Below are positions 50,922 to 60,396 of a stretch of DNA of 64,000 nucleotides, piece by piece (position 1 is the first letter of the stretch; the number at the start of each line of letters is the position of its first letter). A model generated the notes under the pieces. That model ran no database searches. It worked only from the letters and a program-made list of their open reading frames with translations, and had not been told where the DNA came from. Position numbers and translations under genes: made by a program. This DNA comes from Spirosoma sordidisoli (GTDB lineage Bacteria > Bacteroidota > Bacteroidia > Cytophagales > Spirosomataceae), in the NCBI RefSeq assembly GCF_004138325.1, contig NZ_SBLB01000001.1, positions 372,001 to 436,000 of the forward strand, in the 5' to 3' direction.

Positions 50922-52652
50922 ATGAAGAAATATATCTATAGCATCATTTGCCTGATCGGGACAGGGCTCGCGGCCTGCCAGGATCTTGACCGTGAGTTTG
51001 TGACCACCATTGGCCGAAACGAGATTGAACAGTCATTTGGCAACGTCCAGGCTTTACTGAACGCCATTTATTCCGACATTCCCGATGGCATGCTGTACAT
51101 TGGGGGAGCGGCTATGATGGCATCGGCCACGGACGAAGCCGAGTTCACCGCCGAAACAAACACCGTTCAAAGCTTCAACACCGGCAGCTGGAACGCGATC
51201 AACAACCCGGACTTCGTGTGGGGCAACTACTACCGGAGTATTCGCAAGGTGAACCAGTTTCTGCTGTCTACCGGAAAAGTCAACCTTGACCCCTGGAAAC
51301 TGGACCCGTCGCCTTCGGCCCAGCAAGTGTATCAAACCAACCTGGCGGCTATTAAACGGTGGACATACGAAGCCCGGTTTCTGCGCGCTTATTATTATTT
51401 TGAACTGGTAAAGCGGTACGGTGGCGTACCCCTGCTCACCAAAGCGCTCTCGCTGGAAGATGATGTCAGGAACATTCCCCGGGCGTCGCTCAACGATTGT
51501 CTCCAGTTTATAACCGCCGAGTGCGATTCGGCAGCGGCCCAGCTGCCCCTCAACACCTCCACCTTCCCCTACGTAGCGGCTACCGATCTGGGCCGGGTTA
51601 CCAGGCTCACGGCGCTCGCGCTGAAAAGCCGCGTGTTGCTCTATGCCGCCAGCGATTTGTTCAATAACCCGGGCTGGGCGGGCGGCTATGCAAAGCCAGA
51701 ATTCATCGCACTCCCCACCGGCGACCGGGCGGCCCGCTGGAAAGCGGCTTCCGATGCCGCAAAAGTCGTGATCGATGCGGGTGGTGCTGTGACGTTGGGG
51801 AACTACAAGTCGCTCTTCAACACGTTCAATAACCCCGAGATTATTTTTACCCGAAGCAACGCGGCCAGTAATCAGTTCGAGCGAAACAACTCCCCCATCG
51901 GCTTCAACCTGGGCCTTAGCGGGAACACGCCGTCGCAGGATCTGGTGGATGCGTATGAGGTAAAAGTAAACGCCACTACGGCCGTCAAGTTCGACTGGAA
52001 CGACCCGGCTATGCGGGCCAATCCGTACGCTAACCGGGACCCGCGGCTGGGCTTTTCCATCGTTACCAACAACTCGGCCTTCGGTACGCCCAGCCGTAAC
52101 GTGCAGCTTTGGACCGGTGGCCTCGATGCCAGGCCGATCATCAATGCGTCTAAGACCGGTTATTATTTGCGGAAATACCAGATTGAAAGCCTGAACCTGA
52201 TCAACGGGAACACGGGCGTTCACAGCTGGATCATCTTCCGTTTTCCGGAGATGTATCTCAATTATGCCGAAGCCCTGAACGAATGGAACCCCGGCAACGC
52301 CGATATCAAGAAATACGTAGACCTGGTGAGAACGCGCACGGGCGTGGCCATGCCTCCCCTGCCGACCGGACTTTCGCAGGCCGACATGCGGGAGCGGATT
52401 CGTAATGAAAAACGGGTTGAGTTTGCCTTCGAAGATCACCGGTTCTGGGATGTGCGCCGATGGATGCAGGGGCCCGCTTATTTTAACAAGCCACTAACGG
52501 GCGTGAACATCACCCGCAATGCCGACAACACGTTTACCTACGCGGTGGTAAAGGTAGAAGATCGGGTGTTCACGCCTAAAATGTACCTGTATCCGATTCC
52601 CCAGAGCGAACTGAACATCGTTACCGGCATGATCCAGAATCCACTCTGGTAA
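50922..52652 (+). CDS. RagB/SusD family lipoprotein, second
   Basis: Protein of 576 residues with signal peptide and lipobox (G-L-A-A-C), then Q-D-L-D-R-E-F-V. Core parts are F-L-R-A-Y-Y-Y-F-E-L-V-K-R-Y-G-G-V-P-L, Y-L-N-Y-A-E-A-L-N-E, R-N-E-K-R-V-E-F-A-F-E-D-H-R-F-W-D-V-R-R and Y-L-Y-P-I-P-Q-S-E-L. The protein is similar in architecture to the first SusD but clearly diverged, so it may bind a different part or size of the glycan. It is the partner of the second SusC. A second sigma gene starts 20 bp downstream. Confidence 0.95.
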   Translation: MKKYIYSIICLIGTGLAACQDLDREFVTTIGRNEIEQSFGNVQALLNAIYSDIPDGMLYIGGAAMMASATDEAEFTAETNTVQSFNTGSWNAINNPDFVWGNYYRSIRKVNQFLLSTGKVNLDPWKLDPSPSAQQVYQTNLAAIKRWTYEARFLRAYYYFELVKRYGGVPLLTKALSLEDDVRNIPRASLNDCLQFITAECDSAAAQLPLNTSTFPYVAATDLGRVTRLTALALKSRVLLYAASDLFNNPGWAGGYAKPEFIALPTGDRAARWKAASDAAKVVIDAGGAVTLGNYKSLFNTFNNPEIIFTRSNAASNQFERNNSPIGFNLGLSGNTPSQDLVDAYEVKVNATTAVKFDWNDPAMRANPYANRDPRLGFSIVTNNSAFGTPSRNVQLWTGGLDARPIINASKTGYYLRKYQIESLNLINGNTGVHSWIIFRFPEMYLNYAEALNEWNPGNADIKKYVDLVRTRTGVAMPPLPTGLSQADMRERIRNEKRVEFAFEDHRFWDVRRWMQGPAYFNKPLTGVNITRNADNTFTYAVVKVEDRVFTPKMYLYPIPQSELNIVTGMIQNPLW

Positions 52653-52672
52653 GGATCGACCCACGCAACCCT

Positions 52673-53263
52673 ATGGCAGATCAATTTACCCCCACGGAGC
52701 ATAGTCAGCTGTGGGACCGGTTTCGGACGGGAAGCCCGGGCGCTTTTTCGCAGCTGTACCGATCGTTTGCCGCCGATCTGTACAGCTATGGGTACAGGCT
52801 GGTTCGCCACAAAGAACTGGTAGAAGACTGTCTCCACGAGCTGTTTTTACACATTCACGAAAACAGATCCAGACTTGGCTACACCGATAATATCCGCTAT
52901 TATCTCTGCCGCGCATTACGCCGTCGGCTGGCCGAATCGGTTGAACGCCTGAACCGGCTGGAATCGAGCCCGTGTCTGCTGGACAGGCCAGCATTTCTGA
53001 CCCATTCGTATGAAAGTTTGCTGATTGACGAGCAGGTGGTAGCGCACCAGCAGCGGGTTTTGGAAACAGCGATGAACCGGTTGCCAAAGCGTCAGAAAGA
53101 AATTCTGCATTTGGTTTACCTGCAGGGGCTGACCTATCCGCAGGCGGCCGAAGTCATGAATCTATCCATAAAGAGCGTTTATAACACCGTTCATGTGGCG
53201 TTGAAAACACTGCGGGGACAGGTTAAGCCGTACAGTAAGCACCAGGCTTTTTTCGGCTTTTGA
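52673..53263 (+). CDS. ECF RNA polymerase sigma factor, second, without FecR partner
   Basis: Protein of 196 residues with region 2 (F-S-Q-L-Y-R-S-F-A-A-D-L-Y-S-Y-G-Y-R-L, V-E-D-C-L-H-E-L-F-L-H-I) and region 4 (L-P-K-R-Q-K-E-I-L-H-L-V-Y-L-Q-G-L-T-Y-P-Q-A-A-E, S-I-K-S-V-Y-N-T-V). It lies in the middle of the operon, between SusD and the GH36-like gene, 22 bp from the next gene. No anti-sigma gene is adjacent, unusual for such factors in this phylum. It may be a transcriptional relay, be constitutively active, or be controlled by the FecR at 41556. Confidence 0.93.
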   Translation: MADQFTPTEHSQLWDRFRTGSPGAFSQLYRSFAADLYSYGYRLVRHKELVEDCLHELFLHIHENRSRLGYTDNIRYYLCRALRRRLAESVERLNRLESSPCLLDRPAFLTHSYESLLIDEQVVAHQQRVLETAMNRLPKRQKEILHLVYLQGLTYPQAAEVMNLSIKSVYNTVHVALKTLRGQVKPYSKHQAFFGF

Positions 53264-53285
53264 CGCGAATAACAAACCTGCCCAC

Positions 53286-55505
53286 ATGCTACTATCTGTT
53301 AATCAGCGATGCTCAATGAGGCTCAGCCGTATACCCATAGCCCTGTTACCGCCCAAGTCATCTGCCCATTCGGTTGGCCGGATCAATCCTGTATTGCTGT
53401 TCATCTCACTGCCGTTGCTTGTACTTTTTTCGGGCACTATCCGTGGCCAGTCGGCCCCCTCTACCGGTGCGCTGCCAAACCAATTACAACCCTGCAGGGC
53501 CAGCCTCCGCCAGGATACATTGGTGATCGAAAACGACAGGATTGCCCGGCACTATCGCTGGAATAACGGCCATCTGATTACCCTAAGCCTGACCGACAAA
53601 AAGCAAAAGAAAACTTGGACCTGGCTTAGCCGCGAGCCCGACTGTGCGTTTCCCGGCCACACTTCGACCGAAGGCCAGGGGATCTTCGAGACAAAACAGA
53701 TTTTGGGCCAGCCCAACCAGGCCGACCATCTGGAGGTGAACGTAACTACCCAGCTGGGCACGCTGGCCGTGCGACGGGTTTTTCGGATTTATCCGGGCAT
53801 CGCTGCGATCAATTGTACGTTTTACCTGCGCGGAAAAGCCTCGGCCGAGTGGCTTCAGACCGCCAGAGAGGCTGGGTCGGGGATGGATTTCAAAAATATT
53901 GAGTCGCAAAACGACCTGAATAAATTCAATGCGACGGTGCCGGCAATGGACAGACTGGCGCTGGCAGGCAACCACTGGCGGGGGCGGGCGGTTGAATTCA
54001 CCGACATGACCGACCGCAACAACACGCTGGTTACGGAGGTCAGCTACAACCTGTACCGACAGCCGGGATACCTGAAAGGCAATCTGCTCTGGCTGACGGA
54101 TAACCTCACCGATGCGTCGTTTTTTGTGCTGAAAGAAGCCCCCGTATCGGCGGTGCAGCTGGCCAATCCGGGCTTCGATTTTCTGGTAAAAACCGGGAGT
54201 GTTCAAACGGTAGGCGCCGGTATGTTGCCAACCGACCTTTCGGTATCGGAATGGGTACGGGGCTACGGCTATACGCTTGGGTTGGGCGGTCCGACAGAGC
54301 TTGAGGGATTGCAAACACTACGTAGCTATCAGGATGCCAGACACCCGCGCCGGCCCGACCGCGACGAGATGATCATGATGAATACCTGGGGCGACCGCAA
54401 CAAAGACACCAGGATCAGGGAACAATTCATCATCACCGAATTGAACAGGGCCGCTGAACTGGGTATAACCCGGTTTCAGATCGACGACGGCTGGGAGCTG
54501 GGTAAGTCGATGAATTCGGCTACCCCGGGAGGCAGCAGCGAGAACATCTGGAAAAACCCCAATTACTGGAAACCCGATCCCGACCGCTTTCCCAACGGCC
54601 TAAAACCCGTGATCGACGCGGCCAGAAAGCTGAACATCGAACTGGGCCTGTGGTTCAGCCCCAGCCCCGACAGCAGTTTTCATCATTGGGATAAAGACGC
54701 ACAGACGCTGATTGGGCTGTATAAGCAGTACGGCATTCGGACGTTTAAAATTGATCTGGTTCAGATACCCGACAAAACGGCCGAGGTCAATTTTCGCCGG
54801 TTTCTCGATACGGTGATGGCTGGCACCAATTACCAGGTGGTGTTCAACATGGACGTTACCGCCGGTCGGCGCAACGGGTATCACTTCATGAATGAATACG
54901 GCAACCTGTTTCTGGAAAACCGGTACACCGACTGGACCAATTATTACCCCTACTGGACACTCCGCAACCTGTGGAATCTGTCGAAATATGTGCCAGCCCA
55001 GAGTTTGCAGATCGAGTTTCTGAACAAATGGCGTAATACCGACAAATACCCGGCAAACGACCGATTCGCACCCGCCAACTACACCTTCGATTACCTGTTT
55101 GCCATCACCATGATGGCTCAGCCGCTGGCGTGGTTCGAGGCTACGGGCCTGCCCGCCGAGGCTTTCCAAACGGGCAAGCTGATCCAGACCTACCGGGCTA
55201 TTCAGCCGCAGCTTCATGGCGGGCAGATTTTTCCGATTGGGAGTGAACCCAGCGGGAAAAGCTGGACGGGTTTTCAGTCGGTGGTTTCGGCGAGCGAAGG
55301 TTTTCTCCTGGTATTCCGGGAAAACTCGCCCGCGGGTCAGCAAGCGATCCGGACCTGGTTACCCGCTGGCAAACGGGTCAGGCTACAACCCGTGGCCGGT
55401 GCCGGAAAAGCAACCGAAACGGCTGTGGGAGAGCATGGAAGCCTGTCGCTGTCCTTACCCGCGCCGAACAGTTTTGCTCTCTTTCGCTACAAGGTGTTGC
55501 AGTAA
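53286..55505 (+). CDS. GH36-like glycoside hydrolase (alpha-galactosidase type)
   Basis: Protein of 739 residues; Met11 at 53316 is an alternative start, and a membrane/signal segment follows at about 33-55. After a beta-rich N-terminal domain, the (beta/alpha)8 domain begins near D-E-M-I-M-M-N-T-W-G-D-R, with F-Q-I-D-D-G-W-E-L-G, then F-K-I-D490-L-V-Q-I and N-M-D523-V-T-A-G-R-R as catalytic-aspartate candidates, and H-F-M-N-E-Y-G. This matches the GH36/GH27 clan, but the order is loose and the spacing of the two aspartates does not fit GH36 well, so the exact family and specificity (alpha-galactosidase likely) are not firm. It is encoded 22 bp after the second sigma. Confidence 0.75.
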   Translation: MLLSVNQRCSMRLSRIPIALLPPKSSAHSVGRINPVLLFISLPLLVLFSGTIRGQSAPSTGALPNQLQPCRASLRQDTLVIENDRIARHYRWNNGHLITLSLTDKKQKKTWTWLSREPDCAFPGHTSTEGQGIFETKQILGQPNQADHLEVNVTTQLGTLAVRRVFRIYPGIAAINCTFYLRGKASAEWLQTAREAGSGMDFKNIESQNDLNKFNATVPAMDRLALAGNHWRGRAVEFTDMTDRNNTLVTEVSYNLYRQPGYLKGNLLWLTDNLTDASFFVLKEAPVSAVQLANPGFDFLVKTGSVQTVGAGMLPTDLSVSEWVRGYGYTLGLGGPTELEGLQTLRSYQDARHPRRPDRDEMIMMNTWGDRNKDTRIREQFIITELNRAAELGITRFQIDDGWELGKSMNSATPGGSSENIWKNPNYWKPDPDRFPNGLKPVIDAARKLNIELGLWFSPSPDSSFHHWDKDAQTLIGLYKQYGIRTFKIDLVQIPDKTAEVNFRRFLDTVMAGTNYQVVFNMDVTAGRRNGYHFMNEYGNLFLENRYTDWTNYYPYWTLRNLWNLSKYVPAQSLQIEFLNKWRNTDKYPANDRFAPANYTFDYLFAITMMAQPLAWFEATGLPAEAFQTGKLIQTYRAIQPQLHGGQIFPIGSEPSGKSWTGFQSVVSASEGFLLVFRENSPAGQQAIRTWLPAGKRVRLQPVAGAGKATETAVGEHGSLSLSLPAPNSFALFRYKVLQ

Positions 55506-55521
55506 AAATCGATAAACGGCC

Positions 55522-58500
55522 ATGAAACCTATCCGTCTGCTATCCTGGTGTACACTTCTGACCGGCTGCCTGCTGATGTCGTGCTCCGACTCGGCGGAGG
55601 TGCCCCAGGAAATTCAGTCACTGGCCGATAAACTGCCCGAATCGGTCGATTATAATCTGCACGTCAAGCCCATTATCTCGGATCGCTGTTTCAAATGCCA
55701 CGGCCCCGACAAAAACAAGCTCGAAGCAGGGCTGCAGCTGGCTACCTACGAAGGCGCTACCAAAACGCTGGAAAGCGGAGTGGCGGCCATTGTGCCGGGC
55801 AATATTGGTAAGAGCGAACTCGTCAAACGCATCCTGAGCCACGACCCCGATGACGTGATGCCCACGCCCCAATCTAACCTGACCCTGACCGACGAAGAAA
55901 AGGCCATTCTGGTGAAGTGGGTGCAGCAGGGCGCCAGGTACAAAGAACACTGGTCGCTGGTGCCCATCGAAACGCCCGGCGTGCCCCGCGTCGGTAATAG
56001 TTTCTGGGCGCGCTGGGGCCTGACCGATGATGAACAAACGCGCTGGGTCCGTAACGATATTGACCGCTTTGTCCTCGATAAAATGAACGACGGTCCGGCG
56101 GTCCGGCGCGGCCTGAAGCCCTCGCCCGAAGCCGACAAAACGACGCTGCTCCGGCGGGTATACATGGACCTGACCGGCCTGCCGCCAACGCCCGCCGAAG
56201 TTGACGCTTTCCGAAACGATACCCGGCCCGATGCCTACGAACGCGTGGTGGATAAACTGCTGGCTTCTCCTCATTTCGGCGAGCAACAGGCCGTTAGCTG
56301 GCTCGATCTGGCCCGCTTTGCCGACTCGCAGGGCTATCAGGACGACCCCATGCGCAATGCTTACCCCTACCGCGACTGGGTGATCCGGGCGTTTAACCAG
56401 AACAAACCCTTCAACGAGTTTATTACCGAGCAACTGGCGGGCGATCTGATTCCCGGCCCGGCAACACCCGCCGTTCGGCGCGACCGGCTGGTGGCTACGT
56501 CGTTCAACCGGCAGCACGCGCAGAGTGGCGAAAACGGCATTGTGCCCGAAGAATACCGCATCGAATACGTGGCCGACCGCACCAATACATTTGGCAAAGC
56601 CATGCTGGGGCTGACGTTTGAATGCGCCCGCTGCCACGATCACAAATACGACCCCATTCTGGCAAAGGATTATTATTCGCTGTTTGCGTTTTTTAACCAG
56701 AACAAAGAGACCGGCCAGATCACCCACAACGGCGAAGCCTGCCCGACCGTCATGCTGCCTACTGCCGAAGTAGAAAAAACCGTCCGCTATATCCACACCC
56801 ATCTGAAAATCCTTGAACCAAAACTCAATCCTGCCATCTACCAACCCGCTTTTGCCCGCTGGGCCCGTAACCCCAAACCAGCCTCAACGCTGACACAGGG
56901 GCTGCTGGTGCATCTGCCGTTTGAGGAATCAGGTAACGACAGCTACGCCAATGCAACGGGCTTTGCCGTTGAGGCTTACGTCAGTGGCGACAAGGAACGC
57001 AAGCCCCTGCCCACGCCCGGAAAAGTGGGGAAAGGCCTGTTGCTCCAGGGCGATTGTGGCGTTGGCATTACCCTCGCGGGCGTAGACCAGGTCGATGGCC
57101 GCTTGCTGGAACCAGCCAAACGATTCGGGAAGGGGCTGAACTTTGAGCGAAACCAGCCGTTTTCGGTGAGTATCTGGGCCAACGTGAAGCAGGCCGGTGC
57201 GGAGGGCGCCCTGTTCCGCCGGTCTAACTACGAAAACGAAGGCTACCGGGGCTATGGCGTCCGGCTGAATGCCGACGGAACGCTGCGGGTGCTGCTCAGC
57301 TACGTCTGGCCCGCCAATTGTATTGAGCTGCGAACCCGTCAGAAACTACCGCTGCGGTCCTGGCAACACCTCACCCTGACCTACACCGGCAACGGCAAAG
57401 CCAGTGGCGTTCGGCTGTTCATCAACGGCCGCCCGGCCCCCTGCGAGCTCATCACCGACAACCTGACCAAAGGCCTGTTGCATGGCCCCTTTGGCACCAA
57501 CAAATCGGACAAACTCCCCATTTTCGAGATTGGCAATGAGCAGCGGGAAAAAACGCTGCGGAACGTGGCTGTAGATGAGTTGCGGATTTACAACCGCCAG
57601 CTATCGGCCCTGGAGGTGCAGTCGCTGGCGGTCACCACCGGAGGCCAACCGGCCAATCTGGTTCCGGGCCTGCTGGCCCGTTCAACACGGTCGCCTGTCC
57701 AGCATCAGCAACTCCTGGAGCACTACCTGCTGACCAGCGACTCGACCGCTGCGGAGTACCGCCGGCAACTGGCCGACTGGCGCGGCAAAGAGGTTGCGTT
57801 GCTGACCGACGTGCCGGAGGTGATGACCATGCAGGAACTGCCCGTCAGCCAGAGCCGCCAAACGTTTATTCTGAAACGCGGGGTATTCGATGCGCCCGGC
57901 GAGCCCGTCATGGCCGAAACCCCCGGTAAACTGGGCAAGCTACCGGCCAATTACCCGCGCAACCGGCTCGGACTGGCGAAATGGCTGCTCGATGAATCGA
58001 ATCCGTTGTTTGCGCGGGTGATGGTGAATCGGTTCTGGCAGCAGTATTTTGGCAACGGGCTGGTAAAAACACAGGAGGACTTTGGCAATCAGGGCGAGCT
58101 CCCCTCCCACCCTGAACTACTGGACTGGCTGGCGGTGCAGTTCAGGCACGATGGAGTAAACGGCTGGGATGTCAAAACATTCATCCGGCGGATGGTCACG
58201 TCGGCCACCTACCGGCAATCGTCCGTGGCCACCAAAGAGCAGATCGAAGCTGACCCGGACAACAAGTGGCTGGCCCGAGGATCGAGTTATCGCTATGCCG
58301 CCGAGCAGGTGCGCGACAATGCACTGGCTGCCAGCGGCTTGCTGGTGCGTGACATTGGCGGGCCGAGCGTGTATCCCTATCAACCCGCAGGCATCTGGGA
58401 GGCCCTGGCTACCCGGAACACCGTCAGCTACCGCCAGAGCCAGGGCGATAGTTTGTACCGGCGGAGCATGTATACGATCTGGAAACGAACCTCACCGCCA

Positions 58501-58911
58501 CCCATGATGCTCAACTTCGACGCGCCCGACCGGGCCTTGTGTACGGTCCGGCGGCAGAAAACCGCTACCCCCTTGCAGGCTTTGGTAACGCTAAACGACC
58601 CGCAGTTTGTGGAAGCCGCCCGCGTGCTGGCCGAGCGAACCATAAAACGTACCCGAACGCTCGACCAACGGATCAATTACTTTTTTCAGGCTGCCCTATC
58701 CCGACGACCTCGACCAACCGAACTGGCCCTGCTCCGGCAACTGTACAACACGGAGTACGCCGGTTTTCTGACCGAAAAAAGCCGGGCCGAGTCGCTGCTC
58801 AAGGCTGGGGAGTTTTCCCGCGATGCCTCGCTTGCCCCCGCTGAAGTAGCTGCCTATACGGTGGTCGCAACGACTATCCTGAATTACGACGAAGCCCTGG
58901 TAAAACGCTGA
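55522..58911 (+). CDS. PSCyt1/DUF1549/LamG/DUF1553 lipoprotein with c-type heme motifs
   Basis: Protein of 1129 residues. Signal and lipobox (L-L-M-S-C) are followed by a planctomycete-type cytochrome c domain with C56-F-K-C-H60 and P-T-P-Q-S-N-L (residues about 45-135). DUF1549 (about 170-400) holds a second heme-type motif C368-A-R-C-H-D-H-K-Y-D-P. A LamG-like sandwich lies at about 460-690. DUF1553 (about 800-1110) has R-V-M-V-N-R-F-W-Q-Q-Y-F-G and H-P-E-L-L-D-W-L-A. Such proteins are abundant in Planctomycetes and Verrucomicrobia polysaccharide loci and are thought to take part in sugar oxidation or modification; the activity is unproven. Its DUF1501 partner follows by 6 bp. Confidence 0.9.
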   Translation: MKPIRLLSWCTLLTGCLLMSCSDSAEVPQEIQSLADKLPESVDYNLHVKPIISDRCFKCHGPDKNKLEAGLQLATYEGATKTLESGVAAIVPGNIGKSELVKRILSHDPDDVMPTPQSNLTLTDEEKAILVKWVQQGARYKEHWSLVPIETPGVPRVGNSFWARWGLTDDEQTRWVRNDIDRFVLDKMNDGPAVRRGLKPSPEADKTTLLRRVYMDLTGLPPTPAEVDAFRNDTRPDAYERVVDKLLASPHFGEQQAVSWLDLARFADSQGYQDDPMRNAYPYRDWVIRAFNQNKPFNEFITEQLAGDLIPGPATPAVRRDRLVATSFNRQHAQSGENGIVPEEYRIEYVADRTNTFGKAMLGLTFECARCHDHKYDPILAKDYYSLFAFFNQNKETGQITHNGEACPTVMLPTAEVEKTVRYIHTHLKILEPKLNPAIYQPAFARWARNPKPASTLTQGLLVHLPFEESGNDSYANATGFAVEAYVSGDKERKPLPTPGKVGKGLLLQGDCGVGITLAGVDQVDGRLLEPAKRFGKGLNFERNQPFSVSIWANVKQAGAEGALFRRSNYENEGYRGYGVRLNADGTLRVLLSYVWPANCIELRTRQKLPLRSWQHLTLTYTGNGKASGVRLFINGRPAPCELITDNLTKGLLHGPFGTNKSDKLPIFEIGNEQREKTLRNVAVDELRIYNRQLSALEVQSLAVTTGGQPANLVPGLLARSTRSPVQHQQLLEHYLLTSDSTAAEYRRQLADWRGKEVALLTDVPEVMTMQELPVSQSRQTFILKRGVFDAPGEPVMAETPGKLGKLPANYPRNRLGLAKWLLDESNPLFARVMVNRFWQQYFGNGLVKTQEDFGNQGELPSHPELLDWLAVQFRHDGVNGWDVKTFIRRMVTSATYRQSSVATKEQIEADPDNKWLARGSSYRYAAEQVRDNALAASGLLVRDIGGPSVYPYQPAGIWEALATRNTVSYRQSQGDSLYRRSMYTIWKRTSPPPMMLNFDAPDRALCTVRRQKTATPLQALVTLNDPQFVEAARVLAERTIKRTRTLDQRINYFFQAALSRRPRPTELALLRQLYNTEYAGFLTEKSRAESLLKAGEFSRDASLAPAEVAAYTVVATTILNYDEALVKR

Positions 58912-58917
58912 CCCACC

Positions 58918-60366
58918 ATGCAAACAGATCTAGAACATCAGATTCATGACCAGTTCAGCCGCCGGAATTTTCTGGGTCAGGCGGGTCTGGGCGTTGGGGC
59001 CGCTGCGCTGGCGTCGTTACTACCCCGGCAGACGCTGGCATCGGCCGATCAGCCCAGCGGTACGGGCGGGCCTCACTTTGCGCCAAAAATAAAGCGGGTC
59101 ATCTACCTGTTCCAGAGCGGGGCGCCCTCGCAACTCGAAACCTTCGATTACAAGCCCAAACTCGAAACCATGTGGGGTCAGAACCTGCCCGAATCGGTGC
59201 GGAACGGGCAACGGCTCACGGGTATGTCGGCGGGGCAAAGCTCGTTTCCGCTGGCGGCCTCACTCTTTAAATTTGCGCAGTATGGCCGGAGCCGGGCGTG
59301 GGTCAGCGAACTGCTGCCGCACCATACCAAAATCGTGGACGACGTCACGTTCATCAAGTCGATGTACACCGAGCACATCAACCACGATCCGGCGGTGACG
59401 TTTATCCAGACCGGCAACCAGATTGGCGGACGCCCGTCTATGGGTTCCTGGATGAGTTACGGCCTGGGTTCCGAGAACAAAAACATGCCCGCCTTCGTGG
59501 TACTGCTGTCCAAAGGTCGCGCCGGCGATCAACCCCTGTACGCCAAGCTGTGGAGCAATGGATTTCTGCCCTCCACGCATCAGGGTGTCATTTTCCGGTC
59601 GGGGCCAGACCCGATTTTTTACCTTAACAATCCGGCGGGTATCGACAAAACCTCGCGCCGGAACATGCTGAATACGCTGGCCAGGCTAAGTCAGGATCAG
59701 TACAGACACGTGCTCGATCCCGAAATCAACAACCGGGTGCAGCAGTACGAAATGGCCTACCGGATGCAGGCGTCGGTACCCGAAACCCTCGACATCGCCA
59801 GCGAACCCGGTTATATTTTCGATATGTACGGCCCCGAAAGCCGCATCCCCGGTACGTTTGCCGCCAACTGCCTGCTGGCCCGAAAACTGGCCGAGAAAGA
59901 CGTGCGGTTTATTCAGCTCTACCACCAGGGCTGGGACCAGCATTTCAACCTGCCCAAAGACATCAAAACCATGGCCTCGTCGGTAGATCAGGCCTCGGCA
60001 GCACTGATCCAGGACCTCAGACAGCGCGGCTTGCTGGACGATACGCTGGTCATCTGGGGGGGCGAATTCGGGCGGACCAACTACTCGCAGGGCAAGCTGA
60101 CGAAAGACAATTACGGTCGTGATCACCACCCGCGCTGCTTCACGGTCTGGCTGGCCGGGGGCGGTATCAAAAAAGGATTCACGCTGGGCCAGACCGACGA
60201 GTTTAGCTACAACATCACCAAAGATCCCGTTCACGTCCACGATTTGCAGGCGACGGTGCTGCACCTCCTGGGTCTTGACCACGAGAAACTGACGTTCAAA
60301 TTCCAGGGTCGCCGGTACCGCCTGACCGATGTGGCCGGTAAAGTCGTGAAACCTATTCTTGCCTAA
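58918..60366 (+). CDS. DUF1501 protein with Tat signal
   Basis: Protein of 482 residues. The N terminus has a twin-arginine signal (S-R15-R16-N-F-L-G-Q, then a hydrophobic G-V-G-A-A-A-L-A-S-L-L), so it is folded before export. It belongs to DUF1501, an alkaline-phosphatase/sulfatase-like fold: Y-L-F-Q-S-G-A-P-S-Q-L-E-T-F-D-Y-K-P, W-G-G-E-F-G-R-T, G-R-D-H-H-P-R-C-F-T and D-L-Q-A-T-V-L-H-L-L-G. DUF1501 genes are nearly always next to PSCyt/DUF1553 genes. A role in modification of the sugar is inferred from that link only. It lies 6 bp after the PSCyt gene and 30 bp before the beta-helix gene. Confidence 0.92.
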   Translation: MQTDLEHQIHDQFSRRNFLGQAGLGVGAAALASLLPRQTLASADQPSGTGGPHFAPKIKRVIYLFQSGAPSQLETFDYKPKLETMWGQNLPESVRNGQRLTGMSAGQSSFPLAASLFKFAQYGRSRAWVSELLPHHTKIVDDVTFIKSMYTEHINHDPAVTFIQTGNQIGGRPSMGSWMSYGLGSENKNMPAFVVLLSKGRAGDQPLYAKLWSNGFLPSTHQGVIFRSGPDPIFYLNNPAGIDKTSRRNMLNTLARLSQDQYRHVLDPEINNRVQQYEMAYRMQASVPETLDIASEPGYIFDMYGPESRIPGTFAANCLLARKLAEKDVRFIQLYHQGWDQHFNLPKDIKTMASSVDQASAALIQDLRQRGLLDDTLVIWGGEFGRTNYSQGKLTKDNYGRDHHPRCFTVWLAGGGIKKGFTLGQTDEFSYNITKDPVHVHDLQATVLHLLGLDHEKLTFKFQGRRYRLTDVAGKVVKPILA

Positions 60367-60396
60367 CGTCAACCGCTTATTAGAACCGAACTGTCT

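Noticed and set aside
51054..52439. 461-codon minus-strand frame opposite the second SusD
   Set aside because: Shadow of a well-supported SusD gene; rich in R, G and V as expected from the reverse complement of its codons.
55618..56844. 408-codon minus-strand frame opposite the PSCyt gene
   Set aside because: Shadow; the plus strand shows heme motifs and conserved DUF1549 sequence across the same region.
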